The notes under the pieces were generated by a model. It made no database searches. It saw only the letters and a program-made list of their open reading frames with translations, and was not told where the DNA came from. The position numbers and the translations under genes were made by a program. A DNA stretch of 38,107 nt, taken from contig NZ_LN611424.1 in the NCBI RefSeq assembly GCF_000821245.2, positions 1,194,707 through 1,232,813 on the forward strand, read 5' to 3'. Each line of letters begins with the position of its first letter. Within the stretch, counting starts at the first letter, position 1. Positions 23,052 to 30,798 of the stretch are shown piece after piece. Origin of the DNA: Virgibacillus senegalensis (GTDB lineage: Bacteria; Bacillota; Bacilli; Bacillales; Amphibacillaceae).

Positions 23052-23909
23052 CTATGCTGCTATAGTCCTGAATTCTACAGGACTGTAGCAGTTTAATTTT
23101 GAAAACGGTCGTATGTAGTTGTAATAATACATGTAAGATTCTACTTTTTCTAGTACAATAGAGTTTGTAAGGAGCACTCTATTTTGAGTGTTGAATTCTT
23201 CCGACTTTAGCGAGGAATGGAAGGATTCGATTACGGCATTATCAAAGCAATTTCCTTTTCGGGACATGCTTGTGGTAATGCCTTTTTCTTTAGCCAGTTC
23301 CTGAAAAGCATAAGAGGTGTACTGAGCACCCTGGTCACTATGCAGAATAACTTCATGAGTTTCTCTTCCTTTACAAGCAGCTTCTAATGTATCTAACACA
23401 AGCTTAACATCTTGGGTGTCACTAACTTTATAGGCCATGATTTCGTTATTATACAAGTCCATTATGGTTGATAAATAAAGCATTTTTTCTCCATAAGGCA
23501 AGTAAGTGATATCTGTAACCCATTTTTGATTAGGTCGGTCCGTCTTAAAATCCTGTTTGAGAAGGTTTGGTACCACAAACTTGCTTTCACCAGCAATGTA
23601 AACCTTTCTTTTCACTTTCACTTGGCATTGAAGGTTATACTTTTGCATGATTTTTTGTACTGTCTTTCGGTTCACCATCATTTTGTAATCATTTTTGAGA
23701 ATACCCCTTACGTTTCGATGTCCCACCCTAAATGAAAGACTTTGACAAATACCTATAACTAATTGATGGAGAAGGGGCAACTCAGCTGATATCCTCTCCT
23801 TCCAACGATAATAAGTTGACCTTGGAATCTTGAAGCATTCACAAATAGTAGTGATCGTGTATTTCTCTTTATAAGCTTCTACGACTTCAACGAATACTTC
23901 TGGAACCAC
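23052..23909 (-). CDS. IS3-family transposase OrfB (DDE integrase domain)
   Basis: The 285-residue frame contains the HTH_21-type segment (HRNVRGILKNDYKMMVNRKT) and the rve-type integrase core. The DDE residues are in WVTDITYLP, LHSDQGAQY and NAVIESFHSSLKSE. The frame starts at GTG 23909 but is probably made as an OrfAB fusion by -1 frameshifting, since it is in the -1 frame relative to OrfA and overlaps it by 31 bases. No classical A6G slippery heptamer is seen in the overlap. The stop lies inside the left inverted repeat. It catalyses copy-out-paste-in transposition. Confidence 0.93.
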   Translation of the reverse strand: MVPEVFVEVVEAYKEKYTITTICECFKIPRSTYYRWKERISAELPLLHQLVIGICQSLSFRVGHRNVRGILKNDYKMMVNRKTVQKIMQKYNLQCQVKVKRKVYIAGESKFVVPNLLKQDFKTDRPNQKWVTDITYLPYGEKMLYLSTIMDLYNNEIMAYKVSDTQDVKLVLDTLEAACKGRETHEVILHSDQGAQYTSYAFQELAKEKGITTSMSRKGNCFDNAVIESFHSSLKSEEFNTQNRVLLTNSIVLEKVESYMYYYNYIRPFSKLNCYSPVEFRTIAA

Positions 23910-24214
23910 TTCCTTTCGATTTCTTGGTACTTTCCCGACAATTCATCTCGCATTTCATAATACTTCACTTTTTTCCTTAACTGATTTATTTCACTATCAT
24001 CATCAGGCCCTTTTCCAAAAGCATATTGTTTTCCAATTGGTTGAGCCAACCTGTGCTCCTCTCCATTCCTAAACCATTTCGTCCAGGTTTTGATCTGTGT
24101 CTCATTTTTAATGCCAAACTTCTCCATAATCTCCTTGTTCGTGAGTTCTCCAGAAAGCTTTAAGCGTATAACTTCTCTCTTGATTTCTTCAGGATAAACC
24201 ATCTTCTTTCCCAT
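23879..24214 (-). CDS. IS3-family OrfA (helix-turn-helix protein)
   Basis: The 111-residue protein has an N-terminal helix-turn-helix (VYPEEIKREVIRLKLSGELT, then NKEIMEKFGI) and a C-terminal leucine-zipper-like segment (EINQLRKKVKYYEM). It binds the IS ends and forms the N-terminus of the OrfAB transposase. GGAGGTG precedes ATG 24214. It ends KYSLKS just inside the orfB start. Confidence 0.9.
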   Translation of the reverse strand: MGKKMVYPEEIKREVIRLKLSGELTNKEIMEKFGIKNETQIKTWTKWFRNGEEHRLAQPIGKQYAFGKGPDDDSEINQLRKKVKYYEMRDELSGKYQEIERKWFQKYSLKS

Positions 24215-24307
24215 AACAAAAACACCTCCAAATGTCGATAAATACTTTTATACGACTCTGGGGGTGTTTTTTCCTGTCTCATATTATTGGGTCACTCTAG
24301 TAACCTC

Positions 24308-24769
24308 CTAATCTGCTCTTTTTTCTTGCTCTATTTTTGTTTTTTTCTTTCTGAAGACGATAAATTTCATCAATAGAAAACTGGTAGAGAATGAAAGAAA
24401 CATTGCTGCTCCTTTGGCAATGTTATGTACGAAAAAGCTTGATAATGGCAGTCCGGAAAACTGCAGCAGCTTGCTCAAACCGATAAAAACCAAGTTATTG
24501 ATTATCCATGCGACAACCGCCTGCAATGAAAATAAACTGATTTCTTTGGTATTGATACGGGCATGGTGACTGAATGTGTATTTCACGTTCCATATGTAGG
24601 AGTTTAAAATCGCCAGAAAATAAGCAATGGTGTTAAAGATAAATAACATGCTTGTTTCCTCTGTCGGCCATTTCCATAATAACAGGTTTAACACGCCAAT
24701 ATCGATCACAGCATTGGCGATACCGATAAAACTGAATTGAAGTATCTGTGCTTTTATTTTTTTTGCCAT
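24308..24769 (-). CDS. GtrA family membrane protein
   Basis: The 153-residue protein has four hydrophobic segments and the GtrA-like pattern QFSFIGIANAVIDIGVLNLL at the N-terminus, with a polar, basic C-terminal tail (FRKKKTKIEQEKRAD). GtrA-like proteins are thought to flip or support transfer of lipid-linked sugars for wall glycans. No glycosyltransferase is adjacent. AGAAGGA lies before ATG 24769. The last codons form part of the terminator stem that the IS3 element interrupts, but the coding frame itself is intact. Confidence 0.82.
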   Translation of the reverse strand: MAKKIKAQILQFSFIGIANAVIDIGVLNLLLWKWPTEETSMLFIFNTIAYFLAILNSYIWNVKYTFSHHARINTKEISLFSLQAVVAWIINNLVFIGLSKLLQFSGLPLSSFFVHNIAKGAAMFLSFSTSFLLMKFIVFRKKKTKIEQEKRAD

Positions 24770-24947
24770 ATGATCCTTCTCTTTCCGCTAATTAGTGTCA
24801 GTTTATCATGTTTCTGCCTGTCCGTAAAAATACATTTTCCAATGATTCTTTAACCTGTGGAGTAAGTGGCGAAACAGGTTTTAATAGCCTGACGAATGGA
24901 TACACACTTTATATAGATGGAATACACTTCTAAAGGGGTGAGCCTTG

Positions 24948-25751
24948 ATGAATTTCGATGATCAGCTGCAGAAGTTGGAAAAAGTTCAGTTGCAACGTCC
25001 TGCCAAAGTGCTGTCTATGTATTTAAATACTGATCCTTCTGATCCAGAACAGCAAGGCGGAGAATGGAAAATTCATTTAAAGAACGGACTTAATCAATTT
25101 GAAAGTTATTTGAAAGAAAGCGGAGATAAACAAGAACTCAAAAATTTTCAGACCGTTCGTGGGAAAGTGGAACGCTTTGTCCATGGAAATGAACAAGCGC
25201 TGAAAAAAGGGATCGTGTTATTTGCCTCTGCCGATGAACAAGTATGGTTTGCCGAGCGATTGCAAATGCGGATTCAAACCGATTTTTACTGGGAAGAGAC
25301 TCCCGTGATCGATCAACTGAAAGAACTGCGAAATAAGTTTCCGAAATCAGGCATTATTCTTGTTCAGCAGAATCAAGTAAAGGTAATCGAAGCGGAGCTG
25401 GGCACTATTTTGGAAACGAAGCATTATGAACTGGATCTTGATACAGAAGACTGGCGGGAATACACTGCGGAACAGAAGCGTCCGATGGCAATGGGTAAAG
25501 GCGGCAAAGATCCGAGCCGGGACAGCTTTAATGAGAGAGTGAATGCCAACCAGCAGCGATGGTACAAAGGGATTGCACCAAAGTTGGATAAACTTGCAAA
25601 AGACAATGCCTGGGATCGTATTTATCTTGTCGGGGAAAAAGAAGAGGCAAAGGATATCGAGTCCTATATGAACAAAGAAGTTTATCAAGTAGAGGGAAAG
25701 AATATGCTTGACCATGAAGAAATGAAAGTGATTGAAAGAGTCGTAGCATAA
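24948..25751 (+). CDS. VLRF1/aeRF1-type release-factor-like protein
   Basis: The 267-residue soluble protein resembles the bacterial VLRF1/aeRF1 group: N-terminal domain with VLSMYLNTDPSDPEQQ, a middle eRF1-like domain (GIILVQQNQVKVIEAELG) with the linker QKRPMAMGKGGKDPSRDSF, and an acidic C-terminal domain (RIYLVGEKEEAKDIESYM). Members are linked to ribosome rescue or translation termination by fold only. ATG 24948 is chosen over TTG 24945 because of AAAGGGGTG at 24932-24940. A sigma-B-like pair, GTTTTA-N14-GGATAC (24878-24903), lies upstream. The family name is from memory; exact function is unproven. Confidence 0.6.
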   Translation: MNFDDQLQKLEKVQLQRPAKVLSMYLNTDPSDPEQQGGEWKIHLKNGLNQFESYLKESGDKQELKNFQTVRGKVERFVHGNEQALKKGIVLFASADEQVWFAERLQMRIQTDFYWEETPVIDQLKELRNKFPKSGIILVQQNQVKVIEAELGTILETKHYELDLDTEDWREYTAEQKRPMAMGKGGKDPSRDSFNERVNANQQRWYKGIAPKLDKLAKDNAWDRIYLVGEKEEAKDIESYMNKEVYQVEGKNMLDHEEMKVIERVVA

Positions 25752-25820
25752 GGTTGGCCAAGTTCATTCGAATTTTTTAAATGCCGGGTAATTCCCTGCC
25801 AATAAGGTAATAAAAAGCTT

Positions 25821-25871
25821 AACGCCTTTTTCGTTTTGGTCATAAATTAAAAACGGAAAAGGCGTTTTTTC
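25821..25871 (+). terminator. terminator after the VLRF1-type gene
   Basis: AACGCCTTTTTCGTTTT / AAAACGGAAAAGGCGTT, then TTTTT. Confidence 0.85.
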
Positions 25872-26067
25872 TAGGTGAAAGACTTCGTAGGTGGGCATTT
25901 TCACTCAGGAGAATCTAGTGCTTTTGTAAGGAATTGTCTGTAATCGGTTTCAATTAAGCTCACTTCGGGAACTGGGCTGCAAAGCAGCAAGTTGGTTCAG
26001 CTTTCGGAGAAAGAGGGACCTGGCCCTGTGTCCAGGCAAAATTCTTTGATCAAAGGAGACGATAACG

Positions 26068-26337
26068 GTGAAGCAGGTAGTAAAGATTTATACAAAAGCA
26101 GCCTGTCAGGAAAGCCAATCGCTGAAAGAGTTTTTATCGAGGGACCAGGTGCCGTATGTGGAAGTCGATATTACAGGATCGGAAGAAAAGCAAAGGCAGT
26201 TACAGTCAGCGGCCGGTACAAACTTGGTGCCGACCATTGTGATAGAACAGGAAAACATAATCGGAAAAAAGAAAAACCTGGTTTATACAGGATTTACAAA
26301 TAATATAGAAAAAATTGATCGTACAATCAAACATTGA
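26068..26337 (+). CDS. glutaredoxin-like protein with CxxS motif
   Basis: The 89-residue protein has the glutaredoxin-type order: strand VVKIYTK, active-site Cys13-Gln-Glu-Ser16, helix SLKEFLSRD, strand VPYVEVDI and the cis-proline region TNLVPTIVI. The second cysteine of the CxxC motif is serine, so it is a monothiol-type protein that may handle mixed disulfides rather than make disulfides. The start is GTG 26068 with AAAGGAGA at 26053-26060. A weak sigma-B-like pair (GTTTCA-N14-GGGAAC, 25947-25972) lies upstream. Partners are unknown. Confidence 0.75.
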   Translation: MKQVVKIYTKAACQESQSLKEFLSRDQVPYVEVDITGSEEKQRQLQSAAGTNLVPTIVIEQENIIGKKKNLVYTGFTNNIEKIDRTIKH

Positions 26338-26358
26338 CCAACGATAATCCGAATACAA

Positions 26359-26411
26359 AAAGAGACTGCATTGGAACGTATTAGGTATTACGCTTCGATG
26401 CAGTCTCTTTG
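26359..26411. terminator. bidirectional terminator between redoxin and zur genes
   Basis: AAAGAGACTGCA (26359-26370) / TGCAGTCTCTTT (26399-26410) with an inner stem. It closes the redoxin gene and the znu-zur operon. Confidence 0.8.
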
Positions 26412-26452
26412 CATATTGGCAAGCCTTCTGTGCCAGGTTTCACACTTGATTA

Positions 26453-26866
26453 TCAGGATGCCTGGCATGCTGGACAGCAACCATATATTTCAAATTTGTG
26501 GTCTTCGATTTGGAAACCGCCTAATTCCCCTTTGATATTATCCATAGGGCAGGTGTTGATTTCCTTGGTAATTCCACACTTTTTGCAAATGAAATGGTGA
26601 TGATGATGACCGACACAGCTGATCCGGAAATGCTTTTCGCCTTCCAGCTCGGTCGATTCCAAAATAGCCAGTTCATCGAATAAGTGAAGATTCCGGTAAA
26701 TCGTATCAAAGCTGATGCCGGGATACGCTGGCTCCATGAAGTTTAATAAATCCTTTGCACTGCGGTAACCGTCCTCCTGATCAAAGTAAGACAAAATGTC
26801 TTTCCGTTTCTTGGTGTATTTATACCCTTTTTCCTTTAAGAGATTCAAAGCTTCTTCCATATTCAT
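26453..26866 (-). CDS. zur: zinc uptake repressor Zur (Fur family)
   Basis: The 137-residue protein has a winged-helix DNA-binding domain (YKYTKKRKDILSYFDQ; ISFDTIYRNLHLFDELA) and a Fur-type dimer domain. Structural zinc cysteines are Cys94, Cys97, Cys131 and Cys134 (CKKC, CPAC). A run of histidines (GHHHHHF, 86-92) lies in the regulatory-metal region. With zinc it represses uptake genes. It is the last gene of the znuA-znuC-znuB-zur operon, overlaps znuB by four bases and has AAAGGAGGG in front. The operon promoter carries Zur boxes, so the repressor is autoregulated. Its context makes Zur much more likely than Fur or PerR. Confidence 0.92.
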   Translation of the reverse strand: MNMEEALNLLKEKGYKYTKKRKDILSYFDQEDGYRSAKDLLNFMEPAYPGISFDTIYRNLHLFDELAILESTELEGEKHFRISCVGHHHHHFICKKCGITKEINTCPMDNIKGELGGFQIEDHKFEIYGCCPACQAS

Positions 26867-27717
26867 TGCTGTGCCCTCCTTTTAAAAGAATGAACCCGAA
26901 GACGTTTTACGGCCAGAGCCGCTAACAGAATGAGGATGGACGTCATGACGATCGTACCTCCTGGAGGTATTTCGAAGTAATAACCGGAAATCAATCCGGC
27001 AATCACGGAAATCTCTCCAAAAACAACAGACAAAATAATCGATTGTTTAAACCCTTTTGCGAGTCGGATACTTGCAGCCACCGGTAATGTCATCAATGCG
27101 GAAACAAGCAACACACCGACGATTCTGATGGAAGCTGCAATCACAAGCGCTGTTAATAAAATAAATAAGGAATGAATCCTCTTAGCGTGTATTCCAGAGA
27201 CTACCGCATGTTCTTCATCAAAGGAAAGCATGAACAACTCCTTGAAGAACAAAAACAGCACGGCCAGCACAATGACGGTGATGACGACAATGGTCCATAA
27301 ATCCGAACGGCTTACAGCTGATACGGACCCGAACAAATAATTGAACAGGTCAGTATTGAAACCATCGGCAAGGGATATGAATACGACGCTCAACCCAACT
27401 CCTCCTGACAGGATGATGGGGATGGCCAGTTCCTGATAGGCTTTGTAAACGCTGCGCAGCTGCTCGATGAAAATAGAAGCGATCACCGAAAATCCCATTC
27501 CACTGTAGAAAGGAGTGATGATCCCTGGAGCAACTTTCTTTTCGATCAATAAACCAAACGCAATCCCGGCGAGTGTGACGTGGGACAGGGCATCGGCAAT
27601 CAAAGAAAGCCGTCTGACAACGATAAACGAACCGAGTAGCGGAGCGATAAAGCCGATCAACAATCCGGTATAAAGGGTATTTTGTAAAAATTCGTACTGA
27701 AAAAAGTTAGCTAACAT
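26863..27717 (-). CDS. znuB: zinc ABC importer permease ZnuB
   Basis: The 284-residue membrane protein has about eight hydrophobic segments. ABC-3 family motifs are GSFIVVRRLSLIADALSHVTLAG near the N-terminus and GVLLVSALMTLPVAASIRLAKG in the second half. It forms the channel of the high-affinity zinc importer with ZnuC. It lies 14 bases after znuC and overlaps zur. The family also includes manganese permeases; zinc is assigned from the Zur gene, the Zur boxes and the His-rich binding protein. Confidence 0.92.
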   Translation of the reverse strand: MLANFFQYEFLQNTLYTGLLIGFIAPLLGSFIVVRRLSLIADALSHVTLAGIAFGLLIEKKVAPGIITPFYSGMGFSVIASIFIEQLRSVYKAYQELAIPIILSGGVGLSVVFISLADGFNTDLFNYLFGSVSAVSRSDLWTIVVITVIVLAVLFLFFKELFMLSFDEEHAVVSGIHAKRIHSLFILLTALVIAASIRIVGVLLVSALMTLPVAASIRLAKGFKQSIILSVVFGEISVIAGLISGYYFEIPPGGTIVMTSILILLAALAVKRLRVHSFKRRAQQ

Positions 27718-27731
27718 GTTGACTTCGCTCC

Positions 27732-28487
27732 TTAATGCTCATGGGACACCACATTTAATTCATGCCCGTAATAATTCGAAAGCTCTGCTTCAGACAAAGC
27801 AGAAAACTGATCAGGATGGCCGTGAAAATGCATGGTTTTATTTAAGCATACGATGTTTGTGGCATGGTGTGTCATGGTGCCTATGTCGTGTGTGACCAGC
27901 AACAGGGTAATGTTTTTTTGCTCATTAAGTCTGTGCAGTAATTCATAAAATTTTTGCACATGTTCGGTATCTACTCCGACCGTGGGCTCATCCAGAATCA
28001 GCAGCTCCGGATCACTGACAAGAGCTCTTGCAATAAATATACGCTGCTGCTGTCCACCTGATAAATCTCCGATGTTCTCATGCAGGTAGGCTGACATGCC
28101 GACCTGGTCGACTGCTTCCTTTATTTTTTGACGATGTTTACGGGAAAAGAATCGGAGATAACCCACTTTTGCAGTCAAGCCCATGGAAACCACTTCTTCC
28201 ACCGTAGCAGGAAATCCGCGGTTAAAAGAATTTGCTTTTTGGGAGACAAACCCTATCTTGTTCCAGTTTTTAAATTTATGGATAGGTGTTCCTAGCAATT
28301 CTATGGAACCACGCTGGGGCTTTAATAATCCGAGAATCAGTTTAATCAAAGTGGTTTTGCCTCCGCCGTTAGGACCGACCAATCCCATGAATGCTCCCTC
28401 AGGAATTTCAAAATCGATGTTTTGCAACGCAGGTTTATTGTCATAATGAAAATCGACATTGTTCATCGAAATCACTGGTTTCTTCAT
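27732..28487 (-). CDS. znuC: zinc ABC importer ATPase ZnuC
   Basis: The 251-residue ATPase has Walker A GPNGGGKTT (38-46), signature LSGGQQQRIFIARAL, Walker B LLILDEPTVGVD and the switch histidine in LLVTHDIGT. It drives zinc import through ZnuB. GGAGGAT precedes ATG 28487. The C-terminus (NYYGHELNVVSHEH) contains several histidines, which is common in this subfamily. It lies 24 bases downstream of znuA in the same operon. Confidence 0.93.
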   Translation of the reverse strand: MKKPVISMNNVDFHYDNKPALQNIDFEIPEGAFMGLVGPNGGGKTTLIKLILGLLKPQRGSIELLGTPIHKFKNWNKIGFVSQKANSFNRGFPATVEEVVSMGLTAKVGYLRFFSRKHRQKIKEAVDQVGMSAYLHENIGDLSGGQQQRIFIARALVSDPELLILDEPTVGVDTEHVQKFYELLHRLNEQKNITLLLVTHDIGTMTHHATNIVCLNKTMHFHGHPDQFSALSEAELSNYYGHELNVVSHEH

Positions 28488-28511
28488 ATATTCATCCTCC
28501 TTTTATTTCAT

Positions 28512-29453
28512 TTATTCTGTTGCCTTTTTGAGAACTTCTAAGTTCTTCTCCATAAGAGAAAAATAATCTTCCCCGCGTTCTATATCCCGTTCCGACAGGA
28601 CAGCTAAATTATGAATTTGCAAGGGTTTTCCATCTATTTCTTTTTGGACTTCTTTGGATACATGGTCCGGTACATTTTGCTCAAATATCACATACTCCAT
28701 ATCCAGATGCTTGGCACGTTCGATTATCTCGATTAAATCCTTTTGAGAAGGTTCACTGTCATTTGACATACCATTCACGGCGATTTGATGTATACCATAA
28801 CGTTCTTCCCAATAACCGTATGCAGCATGAGATACGAGGATTTCTCTATGTTTGCTGCCGTTCAAGTTTCTTACAAATTGTCGATCCAGGTTCCTTAAAT
28901 CTTCTTTTAATGACAAGAGGTTTTGCTGCATAACAGCTTGTTGGTCCGGGTACATGTCGCTTAGTCGCTTTTCAATCAGGACAGCCAAATCCAGCATTCT
29001 TAGCGGATCAAGCCACACATGCGGATCATGATCGCTGTGGTCATGAGCTAGAGGATCGATTTCATCATGATTTGCTGTGGTGTCCTCTTTCCCTTCACTA
29101 TGAAATAATTCTTCCTGACCACCAAGGCCAATCAGTTTAACATCCTCCTGTTGTAAAGCGTCAGCGGTGGTGGAAGCGAATGCCTCCAATTCTTCCCCAA
29201 GATAAAAGAACGCTTCTCCTTCGGCAATATCTGTCATTGTCTTGGCTGTGGGCTCGTAGGAATGCGCATCTGCACCAGGCGGATATACGGTCGCAACCTC
29301 TGTGAAGTCGCCTGCCAATCGTTCCAGGATGTATTGAACAGGATAGACAGTGGTATAAATCGTAGGTGCTGCTTTTTCACTAGGAGAAGGACTGCAGCTG
29401 ACCAGTATAGCCAATACGCTACACAGGAACAGCCATCGTATTATCTGTCTCAT
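28512..29453 (-). CDS. znuA: zinc-binding lipoprotein ZnuA
   Basis: The 313-residue cluster A-I binding protein has a lipoprotein signal (LVSC, lipidated Cys20), two lobes and a histidine/aspartate-rich loop (DPLAHDHSDHDPHVWLDP, about 135-152) characteristic of zinc binders. Metal-site histidines include the one in PGADAHSYEP, the one in DPHVWLDP and the one in ILVSHAAYGYW. It captures zinc outside the membrane and passes it to ZnuB. It is the first gene of the operon, behind a promoter with Zur boxes. Confidence 0.93.
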   Translation of the reverse strand: MRQIIRWLFLCSVLAILVSCSPSPSEKAAPTIYTTVYPVQYILERLAGDFTEVATVYPPGADAHSYEPTAKTMTDIAEGEAFFYLGEELEAFASTTADALQQEDVKLIGLGGQEELFHSEGKEDTTANHDEIDPLAHDHSDHDPHVWLDPLRMLDLAVLIEKRLSDMYPDQQAVMQQNLLSLKEDLRNLDRQFVRNLNGSKHREILVSHAAYGYWEERYGIHQIAVNGMSNDSEPSQKDLIEIIERAKHLDMEYVIFEQNVPDHVSKEVQKEIDGKPLQIHNLAVLSERDIERGEDYFSLMEKNLEVLKKATE

Positions 29454-29547
29454 CGTTGTCCTCGTTTCCTTCTTTCTTCTATATGTTAACGAATGCAGGA
29501 AATCCTGTTTTTATCATTCTTCATTGCTAGAAAAAGAACCACGGTTC

Positions 29548-29576
29548 ATTTTATCGTAATGATTATGATTTGTAAA
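29548..29576 (-). promoter_or_regulatory. znuA operon promoter
   Basis: Minus-strand TTTACA (29576-29571), 17 bases, TAAAAT (29553-29548). The spacer is almost filled by a Zur box. Confidence 0.65.
29554..29568 (-). promoter_or_regulatory. Zur box
   Basis: TCGTAATGATTATGA differs from the Bacillus Zur consensus TCGTAATNATTACGA at one arm base. A weaker second copy, TTGTAAATAATAACGA, lies at 29570-29585 over the -35 box. Confidence 0.85.
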
Positions 29577-29585
29577 TAATAACGA

Positions 29586-29963
29586 TTCCGTTTTAGAAAA
29601 AGGATAAAAAATGAACCATAGTCACGTATGAATCGGGCGAGTACACCAGTAACGCGTTGGATTCTTGCAGAGCATTTGGAAGAATTAGAAGGAGTAAAAA
29701 GGGGAAGGTGCATCTCGATACAGGAGGAGTCGAGGTCGCATAGGATGATACACAAGTGACCAAGCAACAAATGAAAAATAGATGTAAAAGATCAGCGTTA
29801 CGAAAGGCTTGCTTAATTGGAAATAAAAACAGCCGAGACTGCATTTGCAGCTTTGGCTGTTTTTTACATGGTGAAAATTCATAATACGTTGCAGGATCCG
29901 GCGCTCACTTTATCACACAAATGAACAGACCTTCTGGTTGGCCGGGTGAGCACTCCAAGCAGG
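29586..29963. other. 378-base gap between znu promoter and coat genes
   Basis: Contains one terminator (29826-29865) and no supported gene. A 43-codon plus-strand frame at 29628-29759 (starting MNRASTPVTRWILAEHLEE) has protein-like composition but no ribosome binding site, so it may be a relic. Confidence 0.5.
29826..29865. terminator. terminator downstream of the coat genes
   Basis: AAAACAGCC ... GGCTGTTTT with an inner CTGC/GCAG stem; T-runs on both strands. Confidence 0.8.
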
Positions 29964-30287
29964 TTAATGTGCTGGAAGCTGGTTCTTATACCCGCTGAAT
30001 TGCTGGTAAGCTTGTTGAATCTTCTGTTGATCTGCTGCTTCTAAAGAATACCAGCCATGTTTGAACATTAAGTTGTAAAGGTTGCGCTGACAGTCCTGTG
30101 TTTCTTTGAAAATACGGGCCAAATCTTGATACAGGCCTTGATTACTTACCTCGTTCAATGCAATGCTATAGGCGCCGGTTAAATATTTTTCTGTTGCCAA
30201 TACGTCGTTGACAAAGTCTCTTTCGTTCATTTGCGGGGTTTTGGGCACCTGAGTTTCCGGGTTTTGAACTTTCTGTTGTTGATTCAT
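29964..30287 (-). CDS. CotF-like spore coat protein
   Basis: The 107-residue protein has the CotF-type domain: RDFVNDVLATEKYLTGAYSIAL, then GLYQDLARIFKETQDCQRNLYNLMF and HGWYSLEAADQQKIQQAYQQF. The N-terminus is Gln/Pro-rich. Such proteins have a ferritin-like helical fold and occur in the spore coat. GGAGAT lies before ATG 30287. The gene follows the other small coat-type gene by 13 bases, and both probably form one mother-cell transcript. A sigma-K or sigma-E promoter was looked for but not clearly seen. Confidence 0.85.
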   Translation of the reverse strand: MNQQQKVQNPETQVPKTPQMNERDFVNDVLATEKYLTGAYSIALNEVSNQGLYQDLARIFKETQDCQRNLYNLMFKHGWYSLEAADQQKIQQAYQQFSGYKNQLPAH

Positions 30288-30300
30288 GCTTATCTCCTTC

Positions 30301-30534
30301 CTAATTGATGTTTCCAGGCTGGGAATTCAAATGATCTAGGATCTGCTGGTAGTGCCTTTGATGCATTTGGCAGGCAGCTTCAAGCGCTTGATGGATTTCC
30401 GGAATTTGAGATTGGCTAGCATAAAAGTGTGCTTTTTTGGTGGCGTTCAGATTCCATGAAAGCATATCGGTAAGGTATAGCAAATCTTTTGAACTGATCA
30501 TACTCGGGGGCTGTTGCATAGGCTGCTGGTTCAT
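30301..30534 (-). CDS. small coat-associated protein, partner of the CotF-like gene
   Basis: The 77-residue protein begins MNQQPMQQPPSMISSKDLLY and continues with two helices (LTDMLSWNLNATKKAHFY; ALEAACQMHQRHYQQILDHL). This pattern is common in short genes next to cotF-like genes in Bacillaceae and looks like half of a ferritin-like bundle. AAAGGAGGAA precedes ATG 30534. A structural coat or spore-surface role is likely from context; there are no catalytic residues to see. Confidence 0.72.
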   Translation of the reverse strand: MNQQPMQQPPSMISSKDLLYLTDMLSWNLNATKKAHFYASQSQIPEIHQALEAACQMHQRHYQQILDHLNSQPGNIN

Positions 30535-30798
30535 AAAAATTCCTCCTTTTCACGAAATCAGTCAATTCCCGCTTATTATTTCCGCAATGTATTCGGTTAT
30601 TCTCCCTTGTAATAACATGGCGAATTTTGCCGGCAAAAAGTACCTCTTTCGAAATAAAAATGATAGAATAGTAAAAGAACACTTATTAGTTTGAAAGTTT
30701 GCACATCGATGGCGGCGGATATATACAAGCAACCGTTTGTTTTATTTATACGTAAAAGAAAGCGGTACCGCCGCACTGGATGATTACTGGGGGGGCTT

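Larger units (their letters stand above)
23021..24294 (-). mobile_element. IS3-family insertion sequence (intact)
   Basis: The 1274-bp element begins TGACCCA and ends TGGGTCA. Its terminal inverted repeats (23021-23052 and 24263-24294) match at 26 of 32 positions. It carries the two overlapping IS3-type ORFs on the minus strand, both apparently intact. No direct target duplication is visible next to the ends (GAAC left, CTCT right). A 14-bp hairpin (23057-23070 / 23078-23091) near the 3' end of orfB may terminate transcription. Confidence 0.92.
22994..24322. terminator. bidirectional terminator split by the IS3 element
   Basis: Left arm 22994-23016 (AAAAGAGC ... AGGAGGTAACT) and right arm 24299-24322 (AGTAACCTCCT ... 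GCTCTTTT) are imperfect reverse complements over about 23 bp. They flank the IS with only four bases left and four bases right. Joined, they make one hairpin with TTTTTTC on the plus strand and TTTTATTGTT on the minus strand, placed between the convergent stress-protein and GtrA genes. Confidence 0.65.

Noticed and set aside
23021-24294. CRISPR, phage or toxin-antitoxin cargo near the IS
   Set aside because: No spacer-repeat arrays, integrase or small paired toxin/antitoxin genes were seen here or elsewhere in the window.
30762-30771. 10-bp palindrome GCGGTACCGC before the proline dehydrogenase gene
   Set aside because: Too short and without a known regulator match; may be chance.
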